47,449 nt of DNA. Source: Mycobacterium sp. Lineage in GTDB: Bacteria > Actinomycetota > Actinomycetes > Mycobacteriales > Mycobacteriaceae. The stretch lies in contig VEQY01000020.1 in assembly GCA_018882965.1 (NCBI GenBank), positions 1-47,449 on the forward strand. The letters run 5' to 3'. Under the pieces are notes generated by a model. The model made no database searches, was not told where the DNA came from, and saw only the letters and a list, made by a program, of their open reading frames with translations. Numbering within the stretch: the first letter of the stretch is position 1; each line of letters opens with the position of its first letter. This document shows positions 17,938 through 29,200 of this stretch, in pieces. The position numbers and the translations under genes were made by a program.

Positions 17938-18408
17938 GTGGCCGAAACACGACTCGAGGCGGGAGACAGGGCGCCGGCGTTCAGTCTGCCCGACGCCGAC
18001 GGCAAGACCGTGAAGCTCGCTGACTTCAAGGGCCGCAAGGTCATCGTCTACTTCTACCCGGCCGCTCTGACCCCGGGCTGCACCAAGCAGGCCTGCGACT
18101 TCCGGGACAGCCTGCGGCAACTGAACGGCGCGGGCATCGACGTGGTCGGCATCTCCCCGGACAAACCCGAGAAGCTGGCCAAGTTCCGCGACGCCGAGAA
18201 GCTGACCTTCCCGCTGCTCTCCGACCCCGACCGCAAGGTACTCGGCGCGTGGGGCGCCTTCGGCGAGAAGAAGATGTACGGCAAAACCGTGCAGGGGGTG
18301 ATCCGCTCGACGTTCCTCGTCGACGAGAAGGGCAAGATCGCCGTCGCGCTGTACAACGTGAAGGCCACCGGCCACGTCGCCAAGCTGCGCGACCAGCTTT
18401 CGGTCTAG
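17938..18408 (+). CDS. bcp: Thioredoxin-dependent peroxiredoxin, BCP/PrxQ type
   Basis: Protein of 156 aa. It reduces hydroperoxides using a peroxidatic Cys regenerated by thioredoxin. FYPAALTPGCTKQACDFRD contains Cys48 (peroxidatic, in the TPGC motif) and Cys53 (resolving), the two-Cys PrxQ pattern, and the family's GVIRSTFLVDEKG segment follows. GTG 17938 is preferred over GTG 17911 because GAAGGGA precedes it and the protein family starts at this point. TACCCT just before 17911 would then give a leader of about 27 bases. Synteny agrees with Rv2521. The stop codon shares CTAG with the convergent M20 gene. Confidence 0.93.
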   Translation: MAETRLEAGDRAPAFSLPDADGKTVKLADFKGRKVIVYFYPAALTPGCTKQACDFRDSLRQLNGAGIDVVGISPDKPEKLAKFRDAEKLTFPLLSDPDRKVLGAWGAFGEKKMYGKTVQGVIRSTFLVDEKGKIAVALYNVKATGHVAKLRDQLSV

Positions 18409-19736
18409 CGCTCGCCGAGTTTGGCCAGCAGCAGCGCCTCGGCGGCGGCGGCGCGCTCCAGCACGCCCAGGTGCAGGCTCTCGTTGACGCTGTGGGCCTG
18501 CGTGGCGGGGTCCTCGACGCCGGTCACCAGGATGGTCGCGGCCGGGAAGGCGGCGGCGAACTCGGCGATGAAGGGGATCGATCCCCCCATCCCCATGTCG
18601 ACCGGATCGCTGCCCCAGGCCTGGCGGAACGCCGCGCGCGCGGCGTCGTAGACCGGCCCGGTGGCGTCGATGACGTAGGGCTGGCCGACGTCACCGGGCG
18701 TCACCGTCACCCGCGCGCCCCACGGCGCGTGCTGCTCGAGGTGGCGGCACAGTTTGTCGCGGTGGTCGACGGCGTCCCCGCCCGGCGCGACCCGCAGGCT
18801 CACCTTGGCGCGGGCCCGCGGGATCAGCGTGTTGGATGCGGCCGCGACCGGGGTGGTGTCGATGCCGATGACGGTAATGGCGGGTTTGCCCCACAGCCGC
18901 TGAGCCGCTGTGCCCGAACCGATTTCGCTGACGCCGTCAAGCATGCCGGACTCAGCGCGCACCCACTCGGTATCCCGGTCGACCTCGGCCACCTTCGCCT
19001 CGTGCAGGCCGGCGACCGCGACGTTGCCGTCCTCGTCGTGCAGGGTGGCCAGTAGTCGCACCAGCACGGTGAGCGCGTCAGGCACCGCACCGCCCCACAA
19101 CCCCGAATGCAGGCCGTGGTCGAGGGTCGCGACCTCTACTACACAGTCGGCCAGACCACGCAGCGACACCGTCAGCGCGGGAATGTCGACCGTCCAGTTG
19201 TCGGAGTCGGCGATGACGATGACGTCGGCGGCCAGTTTGTCCCGGTGGGCCGCCAATAACCGACTCAGCGACGGGGATCCGCACTCCTCCTCGCCCTCGA
19301 CGAAGACCGTCACCCCCACCGGGGGCGCCCCGCCATGGGCGCGGAACGCCGCCAGGTGTGTGGCGATGCCGGCTTTGTCGTCGGCGGTGCCCCGCCCGTA
19401 GAGTCGGCCGTCACGCTCGGTCGCCTCGAAAGGCGGCGAATCCCACTGCGCGGCATCACCTTCGGGTTGCACATCGTGGTGGGCGTAGAGCAGAACTGTT
19501 GGCGCTCCCGGTGGGGCGGGATGGCGGGCGATCACCGCGGGGGCGCCGTCATCGGCGACGATCTGTACATCCGCGAAGCCCGCGTCGCGCAGCAGATCGG
19601 CGACCGCCTGCGCACTGCGGTACACCTCGGGGCGGCGCGCCGGATCCGACCACACCGACTCGATGCGAACGAGATTCTCAAGATCGCGCCGAACCCCGGG
19701 CAGAACCTCGCGCACACGTTGAATCAGATCGGTCAC
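18405..19736 (-). CDS. M20 family metallopeptidase (dipeptidase/deacylase)
   Basis: Protein of 443 aa. Zinc ligands and catalytic residues are in place: LLYAHHDVQP (His, Asp), GRGTADDKAG (bridging Asp), EGEEECGSP (catalytic Glu and Glu ligand), IADSDNW (Asp ligand) and a late His in VEDPATQAHSVNE. The lid/dimerisation domain lies between them (LDHGLHSGLWGGAVPDA). This is the M20 dipeptidase group (Rv2522c by position), cutting dipeptides or N-acyl amino acids in the cytoplasm; the substrate is not known. It starts with GTG 19736 behind GAGAGGGAAA and lies downstream of the fas-acpS unit, with a long inverted repeat in the 80-base gap. Confidence 0.9.
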   Translation of the reverse strand: MTDLIQRVREVLPGVRRDLENLVRIESVWSDPARRPEVYRSAQAVADLLRDAGFADVQIVADDGAPAVIARHPAPPGAPTVLLYAHHDVQPEGDAAQWDSPPFEATERDGRLYGRGTADDKAGIATHLAAFRAHGGAPPVGVTVFVEGEEECGSPSLSRLLAAHRDKLAADVIVIADSDNWTVDIPALTVSLRGLADCVVEVATLDHGLHSGLWGGAVPDALTVLVRLLATLHDEDGNVAVAGLHEAKVAEVDRDTEWVRAESGMLDGVSEIGSGTAAQRLWGKPAITVIGIDTTPVAAASNTLIPRARAKVSLRVAPGGDAVDHRDKLCRHLEQHAPWGARVTVTPGDVGQPYVIDATGPVYDAARAAFRQAWGSDPVDMGMGGSIPFIAEFAAAFPAATILVTGVEDPATQAHSVNESLHLGVLERAAAAEALLLAKLGER

Positions 19737-19752
19737 CGCGGTTTCCCTCTCG

Positions 19753-19814
19753 CGCGAGCAGACACAAAAGTCTCCGACACGCCGAGATTACGGGACCTTT
19801 TGTGTCTGCTCGCG
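19753..19814 (-). terminator. 18-bp perfect inverted repeat after acpS; probable terminator or dispersed repeat
   Basis: CGCGAGCAGACACAAAAG (19753-19770) and CTTTTGTGTCTGCTCGCG (19797-19814) are perfect inverted copies separated by 26 bases. The right arm begins two bases after the acpS stop, so transcripts of fas-acpS would end in this stem. There is no U-tract, as is common for mycobacterial terminators. From memory, very similar GAGCAGAC-(A/G)-CAAAA palindromes are scattered through mycobacterial genomes, so it may also be a copy of a dispersed element. Confidence 0.75.
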
Positions 19815-19816
19815 GG

Positions 19817-20209
19817 TCAGGGTGCCTCGAGGATGGCGACGGCGGCGGCGGTGTCGCCCTCGTGGGTCAGCGACACGTGGATGACCACGTCGGCCAGGTG
19901 CTCGGCGATCGCGCCGGTCAGCCGCACCTTCGGGCGCCCCCACATGTCGGTGATCACCTCGATGTCGCGATAGACGCCCTCGGGCAGCACCGGGCGCTGG
20001 GCGAAGCGTGAACTCGACCAGGCTTTGACGACGGCCTCCTTGGCGGCCCAGCGCGCGGCCAGGTGGCGGGCGGCCACCGAACTCTTGTCGGCCGCGTCAC
20101 GGCGCTCACCGGGTGTGAAGGTTTCGGCGAAGACGGTGCCGGGCTGGTCGACCTGCTCGGCGAAGGTGGGGATGGACACCAGGTCGATGCCCACACCCAC
20201 GATTGCCAC
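19817..20209 (-). CDS. acpS: Holo-[acyl-carrier-protein] synthase (phosphopantetheinyl transferase)
   Basis: Protein of 130 aa. It transfers 4'-phosphopantetheine from CoA to the ACP domain Ser of FAS-I. GVGIDLVSI carries the metal-binding Asp and RHLAARWAAKEAVVKAW the Lys-Glu motif, both diagnostic of AcpS. HVSLTHEGDTAAAVAILE closes the fold. It starts with GTG 20209, nine bases after the fas stop, so carrier and activator are co-transcribed, as in all mycobacteria. Length matches the family. The gene ends in the 18-bp inverted repeat. Confidence 0.97.
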   Translation of the reverse strand: MAIVGVGIDLVSIPTFAEQVDQPGTVFAETFTPGERRDAADKSSVAARHLAARWAAKEAVVKAWSSSRFAQRPVLPEGVYRDIEVITDMWGRPKVRLTGAIAEHLADVVIHVSLTHEGDTAAAVAILEAP

Positions 20210-20218
20210 CCCGCGACC

Positions 20219-23200
20219 CTAGCCGATGTCGAAGCGGCGGTAGGCGCCGTCGGCACCCAGCCGGGAGCCCGGGTCGAGCAGCATGCCCGCCTCCTGACTC
20301 TTCTCCGGTTCGTCGCGGTCGAACCGCCGCCCGGGCGGGCGCTCGTACATCGGTGCGCCGCCGGCGATGGCCGCGGCAAGCCGGCGCTGCCCGGCCAGCG
20401 CGCGCGCGGCCGAGCGCTGCCGGTAGTCGGCGCGCTGCTCGGGGGTGAGCGCGGCGACGAACGCCTCCGGATGCGCCAGCGCGATCAGCCCCGACACGTG
20501 CCCGAAACCGAGACTGGTGAGCAGACCGGCCTTGATCGGGAAGCGGCCACCCAGGTGCAGGGTCTCCCGCGGCCAGACGAGATGACCGGCCACGGCCAGT
20601 TCGTCGTCGACGCAGTCCAGGCTGCGGTTGGGCGGGATGACACCGTCGCGCAGGATCTGGCAGAGCCCGACCGTCTGGAACACCGCCGCGCCGCCCTTCG
20701 CGTGGCCGGTGAGGTTCTTCTGCGAGACCACGAACAGCGGCGCACCCGCGGAGCGGCCGAGCGCGTCGGCCAGCCGCTCGTGCAGCTCGGTCTCGTTGGG
20801 ATCGTTGGCCAGCGTCGAGGTGTCATGTTTGGAGACCACCGCGATGTCATCGGCGCGCAGCCCGAGCCGGGACAGCGACCGGGACAGCTCCGAATCGCGC
20901 CCGCCACGCCCGGCGGCCAGCGCCCCGAGCCCGGGTGCGGGGATCGAGGTGTGCACGCCGTCGGCGAAGCTCTGCGCGTAGGCCACCACCGCCAGCACCG
21001 GCAGGCCCATCTTGAGGGCAAGATCACCGCGGGCGAGCAGGATCGTCCCGCCGCCCTCGGCCTCGACGAAGCCGAGCCGGCGGCGGTCATTGGCCCGGGA
21101 GAACCTCGAGTCGCTGATGCCCCTGGCCCGCATCATCTCGGTGTCGGCCGTGGCTGCCATGTCGCCGAAGCCGATCACGGCGTCCTCGGTCAGGTCGTCG
21201 AATCCGCCGGCGACGACCAGTTCGGCTTTGCCGAGCCGGATCTTGTCGACAGCCTCCTCCACCGAGACCGCTGCCGTCGCGCACGCTCCGACGGGGTGGA
21301 CCATCGCCCCGTAGCCGCCGACGTAAGACTGCATGACATGGGCCGCAACGACATTGGGCAGGACTTCTTGGAGGATGTCGTTGGGCTTGGGCGTTCCCAG
21401 CAGGTTGCCGCGGAACATTCGCTGCATGCTGGTCATGCCGCCCATGCCGGTGCCCTGGGTGCTGGCGACCTGGCTGGGGTGCACCCAGCGCATCACCTCG
21501 GCCGGGGTGAACCCGGACGACAGGAAGGCGTCGACGGTGGCGACGATGTTCCACAGCGCGACCCGGTCGACCGAGTCGGCCATGTCCGCGCTGATGCCCC
21601 ACACCTTCGGGTCGAATCCGGTCGGGATCTGCGCGCCGACCGATCGGGTCAGCTTCTTCTTGCGCGGTACCCGGATCTCGGTGCCGGCCTTGCGGATCAC
21701 CTCCCAGTCCGCGGAGTCCGGTACCGGCCGCACCGCGGTGTGCTCGGGGTCGAACTGCTCGAAGGCCCGGGCCTCGGCCTCCGAGGACACGGTGAAGGAG
21801 AAGTCGCGCTCCAGGAACACGCTGACCAGAAGTGGAGCGGCGTGATCGGCGTCGATGAAGCCGTCGTCGACGAACTCGCGGATGCCGCAGCGTTCCACCA
21901 CGGCGTCGTGGTAGCGCTCGATCAACTCGGCCTCATCGACCAGATCGCCGGTGGCGGTGTCGTACCAGCCCGGCTTGGGGTCGGGCTCCCACGTCACCAG
22001 CCCGGTGGTCCAGGCGAGTTCGAGAACGCCGGCCGCGGACAGGGAGTTCTCCACCTCCATCTCGAAGCGGGTGCGCGAGGAACCGTAGGGACCCAGTTCG
22101 GCCGCGCCCACGATCACCACGAGATCGGCCGGGTCGACGTCGAGGTCGGGCCAGACCGGCGCGGGTGCGCCGCGATGGCCGCGCGGCGGGGAGGGCAACG
22201 CGGCGATCGCGCCCGGGCCGGGCACGTCGGTGTCGGCACCCGTGGCGGCACCCGCGAGTTCCTCGCGGGCACTGGCGGCGAGCTCGGCGAGGTCGAGTTC
22301 GACGTCGCCGAGGCCGCCGGTGAAGTCGACGCGCAGCGGCGCGGCCGCGGCGGCCACCCGGGCGTCGGGCGCGCACAGTCCCAGCAGCATCGCGGCCATC
22401 TCGTCGGTGCTGTAGGTGCGCACGCCCGCGGCCTCGACCGCGTCGACGACGACATCGTTGTGGCCCATCAGGCCGGTGCCCCGGGTCCAGCCGATCAGGG
22501 CATGGGCGAGGGTGACCCGCTGTGCCCAGGACGATTCCGCGCTCCAGCGGCTGACGACCGCGTCGAGCGCGGACTTCGACTCGCCGTAGGCTCCGTCGCC
22601 GCCGAACATGCCGCGGTTGGGCGAGCCGGGCAGCACCACGTGCAGCCGCGCGGCGATGTCGCGCTCGGCGCCGACGGCCGAGAGCCCACCGATGAGCCGC
22701 TCGACCGCCCACAGCAGCACCTTCATCTCCAACTCCGAGCGCGAGCCCGCCTCGGAGAGATCACCGGCCACCCGCGGCGCGGCGAAGGGGAATAGCAGCG
22801 TCGGCGTCTGGGCGTCCTTGACGTGGACGGCCTGCGGCCCCAGGTTCTCGGTCTGGTCGTTGCCGACCCACGACACCAGTGCGTCGATGTCGGCGTAGGA
22901 GGCCAGGTTGGCCGGCACCACCCACAGAGCCGCGCCGAAGCGCGCGTTGTCCCGGTAGAGCGCCTTGTAGAAGTCCAGCCGCTGCTCGTCGAGCTTGGAG
23001 GTGGTGGCGACGACGGTCGCGCCGCCGTCGAGCAACCGGGCCACCACGGCCGCGGCGATGGATCCCTGCGAGGCGCCGGTGACGACCGCCACCTCGTCGC
23101 CGTAGCGACCGGTGTCGGGGTTCTCCGCGCCGGCGGCGATCCGCGCGTAGAGCGTCGCGTGGACCAGCCGGCCCTCGGCCAGCGCCCGGGCCCGCCACCA

Positions 23201-26200
23201 GTCGGCCTGCGTCGCGACCGTGTGGCCGGCACCCTCGAAACGTTCGGAGAGCCGCTGCCAGTCGTCGTCGATGTCCTGCTCGTCGGCCAGCCACAGCCGG
23301 ACCAGGTCCTCGCGGGCGCTGGCCCAGCGGTCGTCGAACACCACCGCCTTGCGGGCGTCGAACGCCGGGGCGACCAGCCGCGGCCAGTCCGGGCCGAGTT
23401 CGTTGGCCACCAGGTCGACCAGTTCCGCCTCGGTCGCGGGCTGCGGTGCGCTCACGGGGTCGTCGAGCCCGAGTCGGTCGAGCACCAGCCGCGCCGCCGC
23501 GGCCAGCACGCCGTCGCGGCCGGTGAGCGTTTCGGCGAACTCGGTCAGCGCCGCGGAGTCGACCACGCCCGCACTCGGGCCGCCCGCCGAGGGCAGCGAC
23601 ACCGCGATGCCGCGCCGGGCCGCGACCGCGCTCACCGCGGCGTCGACGGCGGCGTCCACCGCGGCGGCATCGGACAGCCCGCCCTCGTGCAGCCCGCCCA
23701 GCGGGCCGCCCCGGACGCTGCCGCCCTCGCGGGTGCCCAACGCCAACTCGACCGTGACGTGCCGGACCCAGCCCTCACCGAGCTCCCAGGTTTTCCGGAC
23801 ACGGTCGGCCACCGCGGCCGGCCGCTTGCCCGAGGGCCCCAGAACGCTGCGCAGCTGATCGTTGACGGCGTCGGAGAGCACCGGGCCGAACGGCTTGTAG
23901 GTGCGGGCGAGCTTGCTCACCTGTGCGCGCAACGAGGCCAGGTCGGCGTCGGCGGCCCCGTCGATGGCGCCGAGGTTGAGTTCGGAGCCGAGGTCGACGA
24001 GCAACTGGTTGCGGCGCGATGACGCGCCGTCGGTGATCGACTCGATGGAGTCCTGCGCCTCGATCTGATCGAGGCGCATCTTGGCCGACAGCGCGATCAG
24101 CGCACAGGTCGCATCGGCCGCGTCGAACGTGATGTCGGCCGGCCGGGGCGCTCCGGCGGGTGCGGCCGCGGCTGCCGGAGCGGCGGGTGCCTCCGACGGG
24201 GCCGCGGCGCGCTCCACCTCCGCGGCCTCCTCGGCTTCCTCGGTCTCGGCCTCCGGCTCGGGATCGCTGTCGGTCGCGAAGAGCACCTCGGCGTCACGCT
24301 CGATGTTCAGCACTTCGACTGTGCTGTAGGCGAATTCGGGAAGTTTGAGAGTGTTGGTGGCCAGACCCGCGACGGTCGGCGCGGATCGTACGCCGATCTC
24401 CACGAACCGCTCCACGCCCAGACCGCCGGCGGCCTCCTCGATGAAAAGCAGGTCCTGGGTCTCGATCCAGCGCACCGGGCTGGCGAACTGCCACGCCAGC
24501 AGTTCGATGACCACGCGCCGGCCCATCTCCAGGGGACGCTCGGTGCGCCAGGTGTCATAGTCGGCAAGGATGTCGTCGAGTGGCTCGGCCGGCACCAGGT
24601 CGCGAATCTCCTGGATGAAGTCGCGGTCCAGGCTGAACAGCCGCGGCACCAGGTTTGGGACGTAGCGGCCGATCAGGATGGCGGGGTCCTTGTCCCACGG
24701 CATGATTCGGTCGAGAGAACGGCGGAATTCGTCGACGCCCACCCGCAGCACGTCGGAGTGGAACGGCACGTCGATCCCGGGCACCTGAATGTAGGCCCGC
24801 TTACCGCCGGTGGCCTCACGGCGCTTCTCGACCTCCTCCTCAAGCGCCTGCAGTCCGCGTACGGTTCCGGCGATCGCGTACTGCGATCCGCGCAGGTTGT
24901 AGTTGACGATTTGCAGGAACTCCCCGGTGCGGGTGGCGATCTCGGCGACGAAGTTCTGCACGTCGGCGTCGTCGAGATCGATCTGGGAGGGCCGGATCGC
25001 GGCGAGCCGGTAGTTGGACCGGCCCTGCTCGTCGCGCGGGACGATGTCGTGCATCTTGCTGCCGCGGTGGAACACCACCTCCAGCAGCGCCTCGAGTTCG
25101 TAGACGCCGGTGACGCAGGCCAGCGCGGTGTACTCGCCGACGGAATGGCCGCAGGCGATCGCGTCCTCGACGAAGGCCCCGTTCTCCCGCATCTCGGCGA
25201 CCTGCGCCGCCGCCACCGTCGCCATGGCGACCTGGGTGAACTGCGTGAGATTCAGTACGCCGTCGGGGTGCTGGTAGTGCACGCTGCCGGCGATCAGGGT
25301 GGTCGGGTTGTCACGGACCACATGCAGGACCGAGAACCCGAGGGCGTCGCGGGTGAACCGGTCGGCCCGGTCCCACACCTTGCGGGCCGCCTTGGACCGG
25401 GCACGCACCTCCATGCCCATGCCCTTGTGCTGGATGCCCTGTCCGGGGAAGGCGTAGGCGGTCTTGGGCGCGGCCAGCCGCGCGGTGGCCGACATGACCA
25501 GCTCGCCGTGGGCCCGGGCGGCGACCTCCACAACCTCTGCGCCGCAGTCGATTCCGACCCGTTCGACGCGGAAGTCGACCTCCTCGCCCGGTCTGACCAT
25601 GCCCAGGAATCGGGCCGTCCACCCGACAAGCCGACCGGGCGGGGCGGGCTTGCCGTCGGTCGCGGTCACCGCGTGCTGGGCGGCGGCCGACAGCCACATG
25701 CCGTGCACGATGGGTGTTTCCAGCCCGGCCAGCAGCGCCGCGGTCTGGTCGGTGTGAATGGGGTTGTGGTCGCCGGAGACGGCCGCGAAGGGCCGCATGT
25801 CCACCGGGGCGTTGACGGTGACCTCCCGGCGCCGGCGCCGCGGGGTCTCGGTGGCGTCGCTCACCGCCCCCCCGGCGCGCACCGGGTCGGTGAGTTTCGC
25901 CGGCCCGGTCCGGCCGCGCACGGCGAAGCGCTCCTCCAGAACCGCCAGCACCGCACCGGCGGCGTCGCTGACGTTGACGGTGACCGGCACCACCCGGCCG
26001 ACCTCGGTGTCGACGGCGGGCGACGGCGTCGCGGTGACGACCAGGCGGGTCGGGTGGGTGGGCAGCGGCCTGAGCAGCCGGATCGCATGATCGAGGTGCA
26101 CCAGGCTGAGCAGGCCCTCGACGACGGGGAATCCGGAGTCGGTGATCGCGGCGCCGATCGCGGCGAACACCGCGGGCCAGCAGCGGCCGACCAGGGAATC

Positions 26201-29200
26201 GGGCACCGCGTAGAGCGTCGGCGCCAGCGGCGCACCGAAGGTCGCGGTGACGCCGGTGTGATCGGCGACGCGCTCGGGATCCCAGTCCACGGTGATCGTG
26301 GCGGTGCCGCCCGCGACGCGGGGCAGTTCCTCGGGCCGTTCCGCCCCGGCCGCCACGGCCAGCACCGCCCGCATCGCGGCCGCGGCGTCGTCGGTGGCGA
26401 CCACCGGGGCACCGCCGTCGACGACCGTCGGCGGCAGGGTGAACGCGATGTCGATCCACGAACCCGACAGCGGGACGCTGAGCACCACCCGCTCGCCGTC
26501 GCCGGTGACCTCCAGTCGCGCTCCGGTGGCGTGATTGGTCGCGCTGGCCGCACCGGTTCGCGAATCGTGCACCTGCCACCCGCTGGCCGGTGCCAGCCGG
26601 TGCACCGGGTTGGTTTCGGTGCGGCCGGCCCACAGCACATCGGGAGAATCCAGCACGATTCCCAGCGGGCCGCTGACGTCGGTGCGCACCTGTAGACGCG
26701 AAGCCACCGGTAGGGGCTGCGCGCCCGTCTCGAGCACCGCATCCACCGCGGCTTTCTCGAATCGGTCCAGTAGTTCGGCGACCGGCTCGTCGAGGCGGGT
26801 GATGCCCCCCACCGCGGCGGGCCCGGGGATGATGCACACCTGATCTGCGGTGTAGCGCGCGTCGTGGGCCTGCCAGAGCGAGTCGCTGCGCCACCACCGG
26901 CGGACGTCGGCGTCGATCACCGGCACGAAGTTGACCGGTTTGCCCAGCGACTTGCACAGCTCGACGAAGAAGGTGGCATCGGCCGGGTGCAGCAGGACGG
27001 TTGCCGCATCCGGGTAGTGCGACAGCAGCGCGTCGATCGCGGCTGCGGGCGACTCCAGCAGGCGCACGCCGTCCTCGGACGTCGCGTCGAACGCCGTGAC
27101 GATCACACCGGACTCAGCCGGGTTGAGGCGGGCTTCCGCGCGCTGCAGCATCGCCGCGAAGCGGTCTCGCCAGCTGACATCCAGCCACGGCGCATCGGTG
27201 GGCACCTCGGTGCCGACGGTCAACTCGACATAGCGGCGAAGCCACTGCAGGTACGTCATGTCGGCGACGTCGCCGAAGTAGGGCTTGGCCGTGGCCGCCA
27301 TCGCGGCGATGATCTCGTCGCGGCGCTGCGCCACGGCCTCCGCGTCCCCGGCGACCTCGTCGAGCAGCCGGCCGCAGCGCGACGCCGAGTTGTCGATCTC
27401 GTGGATGTCGGCGCCGAGTTGGCTTCGGCCCGATGCCATTCCCCCGCTGGCCTTCCCGGCCCCCACCCAGTGATCTGTGCCCTGGGTGTCGACGAGCAGT
27501 CGCTTGACCGACGGGGAGGTGGTCGACTCCAGGCAGGCCATCGCCGCGGTGCCGAGCAGCACGCCGTCCACCGGCATCACCGGGTAGCCGTAGCGCGCCG
27601 ACCACCGGCCGGTCAGGTAGTCGGCCCCGCGTTCGGGTGTGCCGATGCCGCCGCCGACGCAGATCGTGATGTTGGGCCGCGCGCGAAGTTCCGAGTAGGT
27701 GCTCAACAGCAGGTCGTCGAGGTCCTCCCAGGAGTGGTGACCGCCGGCGCGACCGCCTTCGATGTGCACAATGACGTCTCTGGTGGGAACCTCCGCGGCG
27801 ATGCGCACGACGGATCGGATCTGCGCGACCGTTCCGGGCTTGAAGGCGATGTGGGTCAGCCCGGCCCGGCCGAGCTCGTCGATGAGTTCGACGGCCTCGT
27901 CCAGTTCGGGGATGCCGGCGCTGATCACCAGCCCGTCGATGGGTGCGCCCGAGGCGCGCGCCTTCTGCACCAGGCGCTTTGCCCCCACCTGAAGTTTCCA
28001 GAGGTAGGGGTCGAGGAACAGCGCGTTGAACTGCGCGGCCCGACCCGGCTCGAGCAGATCGGTCAGTTCGGCGATCCGCCGGTCGAAGATCTCCTCGGTG
28101 ACCTGGCCGCCGCCGGCCAACTCCGCCCAGTGACCGCCGTTGGTGGCGGCTGCGACGATCGCGGGATCGACGGTCGTCGGGGTCATGCCGGCGAGCAGGA
28201 TCGGCGAGCGGCCGGTGAGCCTGGTGAACTTGGTGGACAGCGTCAACGAACCGTCAGGCAGTCGTACCACCGCGGGGGCGTACTGCGACCATGGTTTCGC
28301 CACCTCCGGGGCGGCGCCGATCGTGAAGAGATTCCGCTGGCCGCCGCGCGTCGCCGCGGGCACGATGCCGATCCCCAGGCCGCGGATCAGCGGAGCAGTC
28401 AGCCGGGTCAGGATGTCACCCGGACCGAGGTCGAGAATCCAACGCGCACCGGCTCTTTCGAGCTCGGTGACCGCGCCGACCCAGTCGACCGGTCGGATGA
28501 GAATGGCTTCGGTCATGGAGCGGGCGAGGTCTGCGTCAAGGCCGACCGCCGCCGCCCACGTGCCGACGATCTCGATACCGTCTGCCAGCCGCGGGGTGTG
28601 GAAACCGACCTCGACGGCCACCGGATCGAAGACCGGGCTGAACACGGCGCCGCCGCGGATCTTGTTCTTGCGCTCCGCTGCCTCCCGCTCGGAGATCTGC
28701 TCGCAGTACAGCCGGAACCGGGACAACTGCTCGGGGGTGCCGGTGATCACCAGCGAGCGTCGCCGGTTGCGAATGGACAGCACCGGGGGCAGCACGGTGC
28801 GAATGTCGCGAGCGAATTCGGCCAGCAGCTCCTCGATCCGCTCGGGATCGGCGTTGGTCACCGAGAGCATCGGCGAGCGGTCGCCCAGCGCGACGATGCC
28901 GCGGCGACGCGCGACCAGCGAGCCCGCCGCACCGATCAGCTGCGCCAGTACCAGCAGGTCCACGTCGCGTGCGCCCCCGGCGCGCAGCGCCTCCTCCCCG
29001 AGCACCCCCTGGGAGTGCCCGGCGAGCGCGACCGGCGGCGCGGCGGCAAAATCCAGACCCTGCCGGGCCAGCGCGCGGATGGCCGCGATCTGGGTGAGCA
29101 GGATGCCGGGCAGCGAGACCGCGGCCGAGGTCAGCTGATGCTCGGAGGGCACCGGCTCGTCGGCGGCCAGCGCGCGCACCCACCGCATCGGCTCGAAACC

